In this document: piece by piece, positions 1-9,965 of the stretch
Layout: every line of letters starts with the position of its first letter
Position numbering within the stretch: position 1 is the first letter of the stretch
NCBI GenBank assembly: GCA_025359065.1
Contig: JANYHM010000041.1
Coordinates: 1 to 64,000 of the forward strand
Reading direction: 5' to 3'
Source of the DNA: Synechococcales cyanobacterium GL140_1_metabinner_5_sub
GTDB taxonomy: Bacteria; Cyanobacteriota; Cyanobacteriia; Cyanobacteriales; Chamaesiphonaceae
DNA length: 64,000 nt
Made by a program: the position numbers and the translations under genes
Notes under the pieces: generated by a model
Databases searched by the model: none
What the model was told of the DNA's origin: nothing
Seen by the model: the letters and a program-made list of their open reading frames with translations, nothing else

Positions 1-81
1 TAATTGCTGTTGTGTTAACATGACTTCAGATTTGTAAGTATCAATGATTTTCTGTCTCAGATCTACTGAATATGCTTTCAC
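1..81 (-). CDS. IS630-family transposase, N-terminal fragment (runs off window)
   Basis: The first 27 codons read leftward out of the window from a GTG at 81. They begin VKAYSVDLRQKII, the usual opening of IS630/Tc1-type transposases of cyanobacteria, followed by the start of the first helix-turn-helix. A strong Shine-Dalgarno (GAGGAG, about 84-95 on the minus strand) sits just upstream. The DDE catalytic part would lie outside the window, so I cannot say whether the element is intact. IS630 elements insert at TA dinucleotides; I could not fix the element's right end in the AT-rich 95-150 stretch. Confidence 0.7.
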   Translation of the reverse strand, partial: MKAYSVDLRQKIIDTYKSEVMLTQQQL

Positions 82-151
82 TAAGTTTCTCCTCTAGTAA
101 ATAAGCATATTATACTTCATCCGATCCTGATTTGCTATAACTGCATCAAGT

Positions 152-394
152 ATGTACATAGAAAAACCTATCTCAGCATCTGCTTCTATGTGTGATGCGA
201 CTAGAAATAGTTCTTTGCTATACACAGAATGTCTCAAAAGAGAAGACTACCAAAACACACAAAGACGAATGGCACAAGCAGGATGTGGCTGGAATGGATG
301 CGTACAAAATAATTCTAAAGATAACAAAGAATGGGATTGGAGATTGATTATATTAGGAGCATTTGTAACTTATAAAATATTTTTTCGACATTAA
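152..394 (+). CDS. Small hypothetical protein with C-terminal membrane segment
   Basis: An 80-residue open frame that I do not recognise. Its first 55 residues are polar and carry four cysteines (C14, C27, C45 and C50). Residues about 62-79 (WRLIILGAFVTYKIFF) form a short hydrophobic segment ending in RH, as expected for a tail anchor. There is no convincing ribosome binding site, and base composition is AT-rich like the flanking mobile-element debris. It could be a real small membrane protein or a chance frame between an IS630 end and the MITE-like element. Confidence 0.3.
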   Translation: MYIEKPISASASMCDATRNSSLLYTECLKREDYQNTQRRMAQAGCGWNGCVQNNSKDNKEWDWRLIILGAFVTYKIFFRH

Positions 395-517
395 TATTTC
401 AAGTGACCTTGGTAGAGTCGAGGGAGGATAGTCGGGTCAGATTAGAGAGTCACCGGGTTTGTGGAATTGTAAAATAGTTTGTGTCAAAGGTTGAAATAAG
501 ATCTCATGAGCTAGTAC

Positions 518-641
518 CAATGCTCCGGACAGTTTTTGAACACCAACGACAGAATGAGGGTTTCAGCCTTCAGTTAGGATACAACGACCAACGAGAAATC
601 GCGGGTTTCAGATGCTCTCTGAAAAACTGTCCGGACTGTTG
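518..641. mobile_element. MITE-like element with terminal inverted repeats and 7-bp direct repeats
   Basis: Positions 524-537 (TCCGGACAGTTTTT) and 622-635 are perfect 14-bp inverted repeats. Extending outward to 518-537 and 622-641 gives 17 of 20 matches. The copy is flanked immediately by CTAGTAC at 511-517 and 642-648, which looks like a 7-bp target duplication. The 124-bp interior has no coding capacity. I infer a non-autonomous element. Alternatively, the arms may belong to the left end of the IS256-type remnant directly downstream. Confidence 0.6.
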
Positions 642-665
642 CTAGTACATAACCAGAGCAAAATA

Positions 666-800
666 ATGGATTTTAGACCAGAATTAATTGGCGAGTTATT
701 GAAAGATTACCAGAAGCCCGAAGATTTGATGGGTGAGGGTGGAATCTTTAAGCAGCTCAAAAAAGCACTAATTCGGGTAGGTACAGAAAAGTTAAACTAA
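666..800 (+). pseudogene. IS256-family transposase, N-terminal remnant
   Basis: From ATG 666 the frame reads MDFRPELIGELLKDY, then QKPEDLMGEGG and FKQLKKALI. This is the characteristic start of IS256-family (mutator-type) transposases. After about 37 residues the similarity ends and a stop follows at 798-800. The family protein is about 400 residues, so over 90% including the DDE domain is gone. The downstream DNA (801-1450) shows no continuation that I can recognise in any frame. It lies 25 bp beyond the right inverted repeat of the MITE-like element. Confidence 0.7.
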
Positions 801-888
801 GTGTAGCGACCTGCAATCATAATCGCGTGGGACCGCAATCATCGCAATTTTGGAACCAGATTAAGTGCAACTATCAGTCGAGGATATA

Positions 889-918
889 GAGGAAAGAAAA
901 CATCGGTTTTCTTTCCTC
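889..918. other. Perfect 13-bp hairpin
   Basis: GAGGAAAGAAAAC (889-901) and its exact complement (906-918) enclose a 4-base loop, ATCG. The stem is purine-rich on one side. The U-tract needed for a classical terminator is absent (TCCGTTTTCC follows). It lies in an otherwise unexplained stretch (801-1450) with no convincing gene. Confidence 0.6.
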
Positions 919-1125
919 TCCGTTTTCCATGTGCCTCATCCGCTCAATCAAAAAAACCCTGCTGTATCGTTGAGTGAGGAAGTTAGCCGAGGCTCATCCA
1001 GCCACCCGCAGGTCGGTCAAGACTGGCGACAACTTGGCACCGAGTATTAACCAGGTTAGAAACCAGAGATAGTAAAAGGTTCCTTATCTCACCGCTGAAA
1101 CCAACATAGTACACCTTTTTATTAA

Positions 1126-1168
1126 ACCTCCAGACACCTTACACAGAAAGGTATCTAGAGGTTATTTT
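1126..1168. terminator. Possible terminator hairpin in accessory region
   Basis: ACCTCCAGACACCTT (about 1126-1140) pairs with AAGGTATCTAGAGGT (1148-1162), 13 of 15 positions, around a 7-base loop. It is followed by TATTTTG. The pairing and weak T-run suggest a terminator reading rightward, but no upstream gene is evident. Confidence 0.4.
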
Positions 1169-1281
1169 GCAAATATCAGATCAACCTAAAGAGCTGAAAC
1201 CCTTGCCAGTTAAAGATTCTAGAATTGTGTTTAATACACATAAACAAAAGTTCAGAACCGTTGCCTAGAGCAGATTTAAAC

Positions 1282-1345
1282 ATAGGTACCTATAACGTAT
1301 ATGCTATTAGGTGAAACCATTATCGTATACCTCGAACACATATAC
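1282..1345. promoter_or_regulatory. Palindrome cluster upstream of RepL-like gene
   Basis: ATAGGTACCTAT (1282-1293) is a perfect 12-bp palindrome. GTATATG (1297-1303) and CATATAC (1339-1345) are inverted copies with GTATAC (1325-1330) between. Such clusters are typical of operators or replication-initiator sites, and this one lies about 110-170 bp before a replication-type winged-helix protein. Function is inferred from position only. Confidence 0.4.
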
Positions 1346-1451
1346 TTAGTACAGCTTCGAGCCTGCATCTACCTCATGACCCAAAAAAGCACCAGCTCAA
1401 AAAATCAAGCGGCTAAAGATAGAATTAGAATGTAACGACGAGCAATATCCT

Positions 1452-1817
1452 GTGATCGGCATTCGCTCCCGTATCAAGTTCAAAAATTGGGTCATGTTGT
1501 ATCAACTCGCTTCCGAGGATCTAGCCAAAGACAAAAGAATAGGCGGTGCTGAATACCGCGTCCTACATTTTTTGCTCTCCAGAATGGGTTACGAAGGGTC
1601 AGTGCAAATCTCCCAACGTGATATCGGTGAAGTCATCGACATGAAACAGCCCAGCATCGCCAGAGCCATGAAAGTACTGATGGAAGTTGGGGTTATTCGC
1701 TCAGAAGGAAAGCCGGGTCAAACTGCCACACATATGTTGAATCCTTACTACGGAAGCCGAGGCAAGGCCAGCAATGTGGTGAAAATGCAACGGGCATGGG
1801 ATGGAGCTGAGAGTTAG
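1452..1817 (+). CDS. RepL-like winged-helix replication/maintenance protein
   Basis: A 121-residue protein whose core (residues about 15-105) matches the RepL type of plasmid replication or maintenance proteins. It starts with a WVMLYQLASEDLA helix, followed by a winged helix-turn-helix in which the recognition helix is about MKQPSIARAMKVLMEVGVI. It ends in the LNPYYGSRGKA motif seen at the end of that domain. The annotated start is GTG 1452. However, the same frame stays open back to 1380 and reads plausible protein (KRLKIELECNDEQYPVIGI), while ATG 1376 (MTQKSTSSKNQAA) sits in another frame. A single frameshift near the 5' end would explain this, so the gene may be N-terminally broken. Probably derived from an integrated plasmid. 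Confidence 0.6.
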   Translation: MIGIRSRIKFKNWVMLYQLASEDLAKDKRIGGAEYRVLHFLLSRMGYEGSVQISQRDIGEVIDMKQPSIARAMKVLMEVGVIRSEGKPGQTATHMLNPYYGSRGKASNVVKMQRAWDGAES

Positions 1818-1856
1818 CCGCCCCTCCATCTATTCCACATGGCCAGCATTTCATGC

Positions 1857-2432
1857 TCAAAACTGTTGGGCACGCTCTAGCCGATCGTTATAATCCACCT
1901 CCACAGCCTCCATAATTTCCTGAAGTGTCCCCATTTCACCCCCTAATACCTGCTCCGCCGCCGCACAACAGCAATTGTTATACCTCGTATTCTTTTCCCT
2001 AAGATTAGCCATCACCGCCAAACACAACCTCACTCGCTCGATCGGCTTTCCTTCAGACAGGGCATAAATCGAGTTGACATACATCTTCACAGCATTCGAC
2101 GAAGCACCATAAATCAACCTCAAAATCTCAGTCACCAACAGCTCAGATTCCCCAGATCCACTGCGAAACAGCCGCAGCTTCTCATTTTCAGCTCTCAAAC
2201 CACCAACCAGCTCATTCACCCGCTCCAAATCTTCACTCAGACCCACTAACTTCTCATCTAAAGTCTGATTTTTTTGTTGCAGCGCCCCAATCTCATCATC
2301 CTTCTCCCTAACTTGCCGCTGGGCTTCCCGGTTCTGTTGCTTGAGCTGCCGCACCTCAGCAATCTGCCCTTCTAACTCTGCTTTCATCTTTTCTAACTGC
2401 GGATTCGCTATCCTGATACCAGTTACCGCCAT
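1857..2432 (-). CDS. Coiled-coil protein of unknown function
   Basis: A 191-residue protein that I do not recognise by family. Residues about 12-90 are a long heptad-rich coiled coil (repeated LKQQNREAQRQV-like segments, rich in E, K, Q, L and R). A compact C-terminal domain of about 100 residues follows, containing a CCCAAAEQ motif with three consecutive cysteines. The start is only 9 bp from the divergent start of the DUF2887 gene, so either promoter must lie inside the other gene, or translation begins later (the next Met is codon 16, about position 2387). Coiled-coil proteins beside replication genes are often plasmid partition or stability factors. That role is inference from the RepL-like neighbour. 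Confidence 0.6.
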   Translation of the reverse strand: MAVTGIRIANPQLEKMKAELEGQIAEVRQLKQQNREAQRQVREKDDEIGALQQKNQTLDEKLVGLSEDLERVNELVGGLRAENEKLRLFRSGSGESELLVTEILRLIYGASSNAVKMYVNSIYALSEGKPIERVRLCLAVMANLREKNTRYNNCCCAAAEQVLGGEMGTLQEIMEAVEVDYNDRLERAQQF

Positions 2433-2441
2433 CCAGCACCC

Positions 2442-3308
2442 ATGAAGCGCGATACCATTTTTTTTAAGATTTTTCAGCAGTCCCCCGCCCGTCTGTTTGA
2501 ACTCCTAACGGCTCTCGCTCCTGAACAGCTCCACCTTTACCAACCTGCCAATCCCACAGACTACTCCTTCAGTTCCGTCGAGCTGAAGGAGTTCAGCTTT
2601 CGCATTGACGGCGTTTTTCTGCCTCTTACCAGTGATGGCTGGATCTTTTTTGTCGAAGTCCAAATGCAGCTCGATGACAACCTCTACGAACGGATGCACG
2701 CCGAGATCAGCGCCTACATTTATCAAAACCTTGACTCCTCCAGCAATTGGATCGCAATCGCCATCTACCCTAACCGTGCCACTGAACAAAAAAAGACTCG
2801 CATTCCCTCAGAACTCTTTGCCAGTGGCCGCTTTCTGCCAATTTACCTTGACGAACTAGGAGATATCCCTAACCCTCCGATCGGTCTAGAACTGATGCTT
2901 TTGACTATTTTCAAAGAGGATGACCGCGCCGTTCAAAGTGCCAGAGACTTAATCAGCCAACACCGCAACCAAGCCGAGGGAAGTGCCATAATAGACCTGG
3001 TGGCCGAAATAATGGTCTACCGATTTGCTCAACTCAGCCGGGAGGACGTAGAAACCATGTTAGACATCACCTTGCAAGAAACTCGTGTTTACCAAGATGC
3101 AAAGGCTGAAGGAAATACTGAAGGACAAATTAGAGGCCGCCTAGCAGCAGTGTTAGAGCTATTGGAATATAAAATACCTGTCGCCATCCCCACTGAGCTG
3201 AGGTCGCACATAGAAGCTCTCAGTCTTGAGCAACTCTCCAGACTAACCAAAGATTTGTTGGCATTTCAAACTCTGAAAGATCTGAAAAAGTGGTTAGACA
3301 AAAATTAG
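2442..3308 (+). CDS. DUF2887 / Rpn-family PD-(D/E)XK nuclease-like protein
   Basis: A 288-residue protein beginning MKRDTIFFKIFQQSPARLFELL, the hallmark of the DUF2887 branch of Rpn-type proteins (recombination-promoting nuclease / putative transposase). The PD-(D/E)XK-like core is visible as F-R-I-D-G about residue 55 and F-V-E-V-Q about residue 72. An YERMHAEISAYIYQ helix follows. The C-terminal third is the helical region common to this family (AKAEGNTEGQIRGRL, then a segment ending DLLAFQTLKDLKKWL). Rpn proteins are proposed to cut DNA and are often subject to phase variation or lineage-specific expansion. It is transcribed divergently from the coiled-coil gene and sits between mobile-element debris and the rpsT cluster. 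Confidence 0.8.
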   Translation: MKRDTIFFKIFQQSPARLFELLTALAPEQLHLYQPANPTDYSFSSVELKEFSFRIDGVFLPLTSDGWIFFVEVQMQLDDNLYERMHAEISAYIYQNLDSSSNWIAIAIYPNRATEQKKTRIPSELFASGRFLPIYLDELGDIPNPPIGLELMLLTIFKEDDRAVQSARDLISQHRNQAEGSAIIDLVAEIMVYRFAQLSREDVETMLDITLQETRVYQDAKAEGNTEGQIRGRLAAVLELLEYKIPVAIPTELRSHIEALSLEQLSRLTKDLLAFQTLKDLKKWLDKN

Positions 3309-3491
3309 CCCAGCATTTCTGAGTTCTCGCATGAATAGCACGCTAAAGCATACCAAGTTACTCGGCAGTAGTAAAAGAGAACTGATTCTCATCAAATTTC
3401 AAGAAAAGTTTGCACGCAGCGGCCATGTATGCTAACATCGAACCTCTGGCAATATGCCCATGTCCCAACACAAGTTTTCCAAAGGCTAACT

Positions 3492-3779
3492 GTGGCTAAT
3501 ATCAAGTCTGCGATCAAACGAGTCGAAGTAGCCGAACGTAATCGGCTACGCAACAAGTCCTTCAAGTCCGCAGTGCGGACGCTGATGAAGAGCTATTTTG
3601 TGGCGACGGAAAAATACAAATCCGACCCTACCCCCGAAGCACTAGCTGAGGTACAGAAAAGAATGTCTGATGCTTACAGCAAAATTGACAAAGCTGTGAA
3701 AAAGGGCATCTTACACAGAAACAATGGTGCCCATAAAAAGGCTCGCATAGCTCACGCGCTGAAACCGGCAGCTGCTTAA
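3492..3779 (+). CDS. rpsT: 30S ribosomal protein S20
   Basis: S20 is a primary 16S rRNA-binding protein of the small subunit. I place the start at GTG 3492, giving (M)[17 protein letters not shown], the conserved N-terminus, with AAAGG 6 bases upstream. A longer frame opens at 3429 but its extra 21 residues do not fit the family. The 95-residue product is lysine-rich and ends [14 protein letters not shown], as expected. It is the first gene of the conserved cyanobacterial rpsT-tatD-rpoB-rpoC1-rpoC2 cluster; its promoter must lie in 3309-3491. Confidence 0.95.
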   Translation: MANIKSAIKRVEVAERNRLRNKSFKSAVRTLMKSYFVATEKYKSDPTPEALAEVQKRMSDAYSKIDKAVKKGILHRNNGAHKKARIAHALKPAAA

Positions 3780-3793
3780 TGCAACTGTTTTTG

Positions 3794-3812
3794 AGCGGGC
3801 AAGCTGCCCGCT
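3794..3812 (+). terminator. Hairpin between rpsT and tatD
   Basis: AGCGGGCA (3794-3801) and TGCCCGCT (3805-3812) form a strong 8-bp GC-rich stem with a 3-base loop, 14 bp after the rpsT stop. There is no U-tract afterwards, so it may act as an attenuator or mRNA-stabilising hairpin rather than a full terminator. Confidence 0.5.
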
Positions 3813-3846
3813 TGGTGGCCGTCTGTCAACTGTAAGCCGTCACGCC

Positions 3847-4626
3847 ATGCAGCTCATCGATACCCACGTCCACATCAACTTCGAGAACTTTCAGCAAGAT
3901 CTCGAAGCTGTTGCTATGAACTGGCGATCGCACGGTATTGTGCAGCTTGTACATGCCTGCGTTCATCCAGAGCAGTTTCCCGGCATGGTAGAGCTGGCAA
4001 ACCGTTTCCCAGAGCTATCTTTAGCAGTGGGAATGCACCCTTTGGAAGCAGATCGCTGGCAAACCAGCAGCAGCGCTGAAATTTTGGCCTATGCCCAAAG
4101 TGATCAGCGCGTAGTGGCGATCGGCGAAATGGGCTTAGATTTTTATAAATCGGAGAGCACATCGAACCAAATCGATGCTTTTACTGGCCAACTGCGCATT
4201 GCCCGTCAGTTGGATTTACCCGTGATCATTCACTGCCGCGATGCAGCCGAACAGATGCGGGATATTGTGGCCGACTTTTGGCAAACTGAAGGATTAGTCA
4301 AAGGTGTGATGCACTGCTGGGCAGGCACACCGGCAGAAACCCAGTGGTTTTTGGACTTAGGTTTTTACATTAGTTTTAGTGGGGTTGTCACCTTCAAAAA
4401 TGCTAAGCAAATTCATGCCTCCGCCCAAATGGTGCCCGATAATCGACTGTTGATTGAAACCGACTGTCCATTTTTAGCACCTATGCCTCACCGGGGCAAA
4501 CGCAATGAACCCGCTTACGTTAGTCACGTAGCCGATCGAGTTGCTGAGTTACGCAGCGAAACCGTTGAATCGATCGCTGCCACTACCACCGCCAATGCCC
4601 GCAAGCTTTTCAGTTTGCCCGCTTGA
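3847..4626 (+). CDS. tatD: TatD-family metal-dependent deoxyribonuclease
   Basis: A 259-residue TIM-barrel hydrolase. The metal ligands expected of the family are visible: DTHVHI at residues 5-10 (two His), GEMGLDFY around residue 94 (Glu), VIIHCRD (His), VMHCWAG (His), and IETDCP near 201 (Asp). TatD proteins are cytoplasmic 3'-5' exonucleases/DNases linked to DNA repair. The length is normal. The gene sits 67 bp after rpsT and 80 bp before rpoB, its usual place in cyanobacteria. Confidence 0.93.
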   Translation: MQLIDTHVHINFENFQQDLEAVAMNWRSHGIVQLVHACVHPEQFPGMVELANRFPELSLAVGMHPLEADRWQTSSSAEILAYAQSDQRVVAIGEMGLDFYKSESTSNQIDAFTGQLRIARQLDLPVIIHCRDAAEQMRDIVADFWQTEGLVKGVMHCWAGTPAETQWFLDLGFYISFSGVVTFKNAKQIHASAQMVPDNRLLIETDCPFLAPMPHRGKRNEPAYVSHVADRVAELRSETVESIAATTTANARKLFSLPA

Positions 4627-4706
4627 CCCAGCCTGTTAGACTGAACCAGACCGCTCCCGACCGAATAGTTGCAAAACACCAGAACGCCAAAAAAAGAGGA
4701 TGAATT

Positions 4707-7700
4707 ATGAGTAATCAAATTGTCAAGGCATCCACCTACATGTTGCCTGACTTAGTAGAGATTCAGCGTTCTAGTTTTCGGTGGTTTTTAGAAGAAGGCT
4801 TAATCGAAGAATTAGACAGCTTTTCGCCAATTACCGACTACACCGGTAAGTTGGAGCTGCGCTTTTTGGGCAAAGATTACAAGCTCAAGCGCCCTAAGTA
4901 TGATGTAGACGAAGCCAAGCGGCGGGATGCCAGCTATGCGGTGCAGATGTATGTGCCCACCCAGTTGATCAATAAAGAAACCCGCGAAATCAGCCAAATG
5001 GATGTATTCATTGGCGATTTGCCCCTTATGACCGAGCGGGGTACCTTCATTATCAACGGTGCCGAGCGGGTAATCGTAAACCAAATCGTTCGTTCTCCTG
5101 GTGTTTACTACAAATCTGAGCTAGACAAAAATGGTCGGCGGACTTACAGCGCCTCTTTGATCCCCAACCGGGGAGCCTGGTTGAAGTTTGAGACAGATAA
5201 AAACGACATTGTGTGGGTGAGAATCGACAAAACTCGTAAGCTTTCGGCGCAGGTGTTACTCAAGGCGCTAGGTCTGAGTGACAACGAGATTTTGGATGCC
5301 TTGCGCCATCCAGAATTTTTCCAAAAAACCATTGCCAAAGAAGGCAACCCCAGTGAAGACGAAGCTTTGATGGAGCTATATCGCAAGCTGCGTCCCGGTG
5401 AGCCGCCTACTGTGACCGGTGGTCAACAGTTGCTGGACTCTCGCTTTTTTGATCCGAAGCGCTATGACTTGGGTAAAGTAGGTCGCTATAAGCTAAATCG
5501 CAAGCTGCGTTTGAATACTCCAGATGCCACCAGAGTACTGACTCCCCAAGATATCTTGGCGGTGATCGATTACTTGATCAACCTAGAATTTGACCTAGGC
5601 AACACTGATGATATTGACCACTTAGGCAACAGACGTATCCGATCGGTCGGAGAACTTCTCCAAAACCAAATTCGGGTGGGCTTGAGCCGTCTAGAACGGA
5701 TTATCCGGGAACGGATGACTGTCTCAGAAACCAGTACTTTGACCCCGGCCAGTTTGGTGAACCCCAAACCATTGGTAGCGGCGATTAAGGAATTCTTTGG
5801 TTCTTCTCAGCTTTCGCAGTTTATGGATCAAACCAATCCTCTGGCGGAGTTGACTCACAAACGTCGGCTTTCAGCCTTGGGTCCAGGTGGTTTGACCAGA
5901 GAACGTGCCGGTTTTGCGGTGCGCGATATTCACACCTCTCACTATGGTCGAATCTGCCCGATCGAGACTCCAGAAGGCCCAAATGCTGGTCTAATTGGTT
6001 CTTTGGCCACTCACGCCCGGGTAAATCAGTATGGCTTTATCGAAACTCCCTTCTTGCCGGTAATTAACGGTCAAGTGCAGCGAGATCAAGAACCCCAGTA
6101 CATGACGGCGGATCAGGAAGATGACCTGCGGGTAGCACCAGGAGACATTCCTACCGATGAGAACAACTATATTTTAGGTGAAAACATTGCGGTGCGCTAC
6201 CGCCATGAATTTACCACCACCACTCCAGATCAGGTGGATTATGTAGCGATCTCGCCGGTACAAATCATCTCGGTAGCAACATCCTTGATTCCATTCTTGG
6301 AACACGATGATGCCAACAGAGCATTGATGGGTTCTAACATGCAGCGGCAGGCAGTACCTTTGCTGCGTCCTGAGCGCCCCTTGGTGGGAACTGGTTTGGA
6401 AGTACAAGCCGCCCGGGACTCGGGGATGGTGGTAGTCTCATTGACTGCTGGTCAGGTGAGCTATGTAGACTCCGAAAACATTGTGGTGACTGATCCAGAA
6501 GGCGAAAAACACTCCTATGAGCTACAGCGCTACCATCGATCGAACCAAGATACTTGCCTGCACCAAAAGCCCTTAGTGAACCATGGTGAACTAGTTAAAG
6601 TTGGTCAAGTGTTGGCCGATGGCTCCGCGACCGAAGGCGGTGAGCTGGCCTTGGGTCAAAACGTCCTGGTGGCTTACATGCCCTGGGAAGGTTACAACTA
6701 CGAGGATGCGATCTTGATCAGCGAAAAGCTGGTATCCCAAGATTTCTACACCAGCATTCACATCGAGAAGTTTGAAATCGAAGCTCGTCAAACCAAGCTT
6801 GGCCCAGAAGAAATCACCCGCGAAATTCCTAACGTCAGTGAAGAATCTGTCCGTCAGCTAGATGAAACTGGGATTATCCGTAAGGGTGCCTGGGTAGAGT
6901 CTGGCGACATTTTGGTCGGTAAAGTTACACCGAAAGGTGAATCGGATCAGCCTCCAGAAGAAAAACTGCTGCGCGCCATTTTTGGGGAAAAAGCTCGGGA
7001 TGTCAGAGACAACTCCTTGCGGGTACCAAACGGTGAAAAAGGCCGAGTGGTAGACGTGCGGGTGTTCACCAGAGAACAAGGCGACGAGTTGCCCCCTGGT
7101 GCCAACATGGTAGTCAGAATCTATGTCGCTCAAAAGCGCAAGATTCAAGTAGGTGATAAAATGGCTGGTCGTCACGGTAACAAGGGGATTATCTCTAGAA
7201 TCCTGCCGATCGAAGACATGCCTTACTTACCCGATGGCACCCCGATCGACATCGCCCTCAACCCCTTGGGTGTACCTTCCCGGATGAACGTGGGCCAGGT
7301 ATTTGAAACTCTCTTGGGCTGGGCTGGTCACAACTTAGGAATGCGCTATAAAGTCACACCTTTCGATGAAATGTATGACAAAGAAGCTTCTCGCTTAACA
7401 ATTAACGCCAAGCTGAAAGAAGCCGCCGATGAAAACGAAAAACCTTGGTTGTTTGACCCCGCTGAACCAGGTAAAACCAAGGTCTACGATGGCCGGACGG
7501 GGGAAGCGTTCGATCGACCAGTAACCGTGGGCAAAGCTTACATGCTGAAGCTGGTGCATTTGGTAGATGACAAAATCCACGCTCGTTCTACTGGCCCTTA
7601 CTCTTTGGTTACTCAACAGCCATTGGGTGGTAAAGCCCAACAGGGTGGTCAGCGTTTCGGCGAAATGGAAGTGTGGGCATTAGAAGCCTTTGGTGCTGCC

Positions 7701-8006
7701 TATACTCTTCAAGAGTTGCTCACCGTCAAGTCCGACGATATGCAGGGACGTAATGATGCGTTGAATGCGATTGTCAAGGGCAAGGCGATTCCTAGTCCTG
7801 GTACGCCAGAATCGTTCAAGGTATTGATGCGCGAGCTGCAATCTTTGGGTCTAGACATCGCTGTTCACAAAGTGGAAGTAGATGCTGACGGCGATAGCCG
7901 CGATGTGGAAGTAGACCTGATGGCCGATGTGGTCACTCGACGTGCTCCTTCTCGTCCTACCTATGAGTCTTTCGCCAAGGAAGAAACCGATTCTGATGAT
8001 GGTTAA
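4707..8006 (+). CDS. rpoB: DNA-directed RNA polymerase subunit beta
   Basis: Beta subunit of the core RNA polymerase, 1099 residues, the usual cyanobacterial length (shorter than the E. coli protein because it lacks the enterobacterial insertions). The rifampicin pocket is intact ([14 protein letters not shown] and [14 protein letters not shown]). The DDR-type catalytic-site helper region ([11 protein letters not shown]) and the C-terminal clamp segment ([19 protein letters not shown]) are present. A Shine-Dalgarno AGAGGAT precedes ATG 4707. It is followed by rpoC1 after 66 bp. I see no missing key residues. Confidence 0.98.
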   Translation: MSNQIVKASTYMLPDLVEIQRSSFRWFLEEGLIEELDSFSPITDYTGKLELRFLGKDYKLKRPKYDVDEAKRRDASYAVQMYVPTQLINKETREISQMDVFIGDLPLMTERGTFIINGAERVIVNQIVRSPGVYYKSELDKNGRRTYSASLIPNRGAWLKFETDKNDIVWVRIDKTRKLSAQVLLKALGLSDNEILDALRHPEFFQKTIAKEGNPSEDEALMELYRKLRPGEPPTVTGGQQLLDSRFFDPKRYDLGKVGRYKLNRKLRLNTPDATRVLTPQDILAVIDYLINLEFDLGNTDDIDHLGNRRIRSVGELLQNQIRVGLSRLERIIRERMTVSETSTLTPASLVNPKPLVAAIKEFFGSSQLSQFMDQTNPLAELTHKRRLSALGPGGLTRERAGFAVRDIHTSHYGRICPIETPEGPNAGLIGSLATHARVNQYGFIETPFLPVINGQVQRDQEPQYMTADQEDDLRVAPGDIPTDENNYILGENIAVRYRHEFTTTTPDQVDYVAISPVQIISVATSLIPFLEHDDANRALMGSNMQRQAVPLLRPERPLVGTGLEVQAARDSGMVVVSLTAGQVSYVDSENIVVTDPEGEKHSYELQRYHRSNQDTCLHQKPLVNHGELVKVGQVLADGSATEGGELALGQNVLVAYMPWEGYNYEDAILISEKLVSQDFYTSIHIEKFEIEARQTKLGPEEITREIPNVSEESVRQLDETGIIRKGAWVESGDILVGKVTPKGESDQPPEEKLLRAIFGEKARDVRDNSLRVPNGEKGRVVDVRVFTREQGDELPPGANMVVRIYVAQKRKIQVGDKMAGRHGNKGIISRILPIEDMPYLPDGTPIDIALNPLGVPSRMNVGQVFETLLGWAGHNLGMRYKVTPFDEMYDKEASRLTINAKLKEAADENEKPWLFDPAEPGKTKVYDGRTGEAFDRPVTVGKAYMLKLVHLVDDKIHARSTGPYSLVTQQPLGGKAQQGGQRFGEMEVWALEAFGAAYTLQELLTVKSDDMQGRNDALNAIVKGKAIPSPGTPESFKVLMRELQSLGLDIAVHKVEVDADGDSRDVEVDLMADVVTRRAPSRPTYESFAKEETDSDDG

Positions 8007-8072
8007 TTGAAACCAGTTTTTAGATAAAGCTCATCTTCTTATAGTCCTCTGCACCGGAGTCAATATTTCCCC

Positions 8073-9950
8073 ATGCGCCAAAAAATCGAGACCAAGTTTG
8101 ACTACGTAAAAATCGCGATCGCCTCTCCCGAAAGGATCAAGCAGTGGGGCGAACGCTCCCTGCCCAATGGCCAGTTGGTAGGTGAAGTTACCAAGCCAGA
8201 AACCATTAACTACCGGACATTGAAGCCGGAAATGGATGGTCTGTTTTGTGAGCGGATTTTTGGTCCAGCCAAAGACTGGGAATGCCATTGTGGGAAGTAC
8301 AAGCGGGTACGCCACCGGGGGATTGTTTGTGAGCGTTGCGGCGTAGAAGTCACCGAATCGCGGGTGCGTCGCCACCGTATGGGCTACATCAAGCTAGCTG
8401 CGCCGGTTTCCCATGTTTGGTACTTAAAAGGAATCCCTAGCTACCTGAGCATTTTGTTAGACATGCCCTTGCGGGACGTGGAGCAGATTGTGTACTTCAA
8501 TGCCTATGTGGTGTTGAACCCAGGTAACGCTGAAGCTCTCACCTACAAGCAGTTGCTGACTGAAGAACAGTGGCTGGAAGTAGAAGAGCAGTTCTACAGC
8601 GAAGACAGCAACCTCGAAAACGTAGAAGTAGGGATTGGAGCCGAAGCTGTGCAGCGCTTGCTCCAAGATCTGACTATGGAAACCGAAGCGGAAAGCCTGC
8701 GGGAACAGATTGCTGATGCCAAAGGCCAGAAGCGCGCCAAGTTAATTAAACGTTTGCGGGTCGTTGATAACTTTGTGGCCACTGGTAGCCAGCCCGACTG
8801 GATGATCCTCAGCTATATTCCAGTCATTCCGCCCGACTTGCGCCCGATGGTGCAGTTGGACGGTGGGCGCTTTGCAACTTCTGACTTGAATGACCTGTAT
8901 CGTCGGGTAATTAACCGCAACAACCGCTTGGCCAGATTGCAAGAAATCTTGGCTCCCGAAATCATCGTCCGTAACGAGAAACGGATGCTGCAAGAAGCGG
9001 TGGATGCCCTAATTGATAACGGTCGGCGTGGTCGTACTGTGGTTGGTGCCAATAACCGTGCCCTTAAGTCTCTTTCCGACATTATTGAAGGTAAGCAAGG
9101 TCGTTTCCGTCAAAACTTGCTGGGTAAACGGGTAGACTACTCCGGTCGATCGGTTATCGTAGTTGGCCCGAACCTAAAAATTCACCAGTGCGGTCTGCCT
9201 AGAGAAATGGCGATCGAGCTATTCCAGCCTTTCGTGATTCAGCGCTTAATCAAAAACAACTTGGTGAACAACATCAAGGCTGCAAAGAAACTCATTCAGC
9301 GTGGTGACCCCACAGTTTGGGAAGTGCTAGAAGAAGTGATTGCTGGGCACCCACTATTACTTAACCGTGCTCCAACGCTTCACCGTTTGGGTATTCAAGC
9401 TTTTGAGCCGCTGTTGGTAGAAGGTCGGGCAATTAAACTACACCCCTTAGTTTGTACAGCCTTTAACGCCGACTTTGATGGAGATCAAATGGCGGTACAT
9501 ATTCCTCTGTCTTTGGAAGCTCAAGCTGAAGCGCGACTGTTGATGTTGGCTAGCAACAATATTCTGTCTCCGGCCACCGGATCGCCAATTATTGCGCCTT
9601 CCCAAGATATGGTGTTGGGTATCTATTACTTAACCGCTCGCAACCCAGAGCTTAAACCCAAGACCCACCGCAACTTCAGCAACATGGATGATGCGATTCG
9701 CGCATATGATCGAGGCGATTTAAGCGTTCACGATTTTGTATGGGTGCGCTATGAAGGCACAATCGAATCAGATGAACCAGAGAAAGATCCATTAGAAGTG
9801 CAAAATCATGGCGATGGTACTCGTACCGAGATCTATAAATACCGTCGTTGTCGGATGACCGAAGAAGGTGAAGTACTTTCTCAGTATATTTTCACTACCC
9901 CTGGTCGTTTAATTTATAACAAGACCATCCAAGACGTTTTACTGGCTTAG
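8073..9950 (+). CDS. rpoC1: RNA polymerase subunit gamma (N-terminal part of beta')
   Basis: N-terminal half of beta', a separate 625-residue protein (gamma) in cyanobacteria and plastids. It holds the Zn ribbon (CHCGKYKR to CERCGVEV, residues about 70-90), the clamp and rudder, and the absolutely conserved catalytic metal loop [12 protein letters not shown] about residue 467. The frame stops at 9950 and rpoC2 starts 15 bp later, so the split is genuine and not a frameshift. Both parts must assemble with beta and alpha. Confidence 0.98.
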   Translation: MRQKIETKFDYVKIAIASPERIKQWGERSLPNGQLVGEVTKPETINYRTLKPEMDGLFCERIFGPAKDWECHCGKYKRVRHRGIVCERCGVEVTESRVRRHRMGYIKLAAPVSHVWYLKGIPSYLSILLDMPLRDVEQIVYFNAYVVLNPGNAEALTYKQLLTEEQWLEVEEQFYSEDSNLENVEVGIGAEAVQRLLQDLTMETEAESLREQIADAKGQKRAKLIKRLRVVDNFVATGSQPDWMILSYIPVIPPDLRPMVQLDGGRFATSDLNDLYRRVINRNNRLARLQEILAPEIIVRNEKRMLQEAVDALIDNGRRGRTVVGANNRALKSLSDIIEGKQGRFRQNLLGKRVDYSGRSVIVVGPNLKIHQCGLPREMAIELFQPFVIQRLIKNNLVNNIKAAKKLIQRGDPTVWEVLEEVIAGHPLLLNRAPTLHRLGIQAFEPLLVEGRAIKLHPLVCTAFNADFDGDQMAVHIPLSLEAQAEARLLMLASNNILSPATGSPIIAPSQDMVLGIYYLTARNPELKPKTHRNFSNMDDAIRAYDRGDLSVHDFVWVRYEGTIESDEPEKDPLEVQNHGDGTRTEIYKYRRCRMTEEGEVLSQYIFTTPGRLIYNKTIQDVLLA

Positions 9951-9965
9951 TCCTCCCCCAACATC

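Noticed and set aside
865-1050. 61-codon plus frame between mobile-element remnants
   Set aside because: It contains the 13-bp hairpin, has no recognisable protein features and no ribosome binding site; it looks like a chance frame.
9951-9965. Possible frameshift joining rpoC1 and rpoC2
   Set aside because: The split is normal for cyanobacteria, each part has its own start and stop, and lengths match the family.
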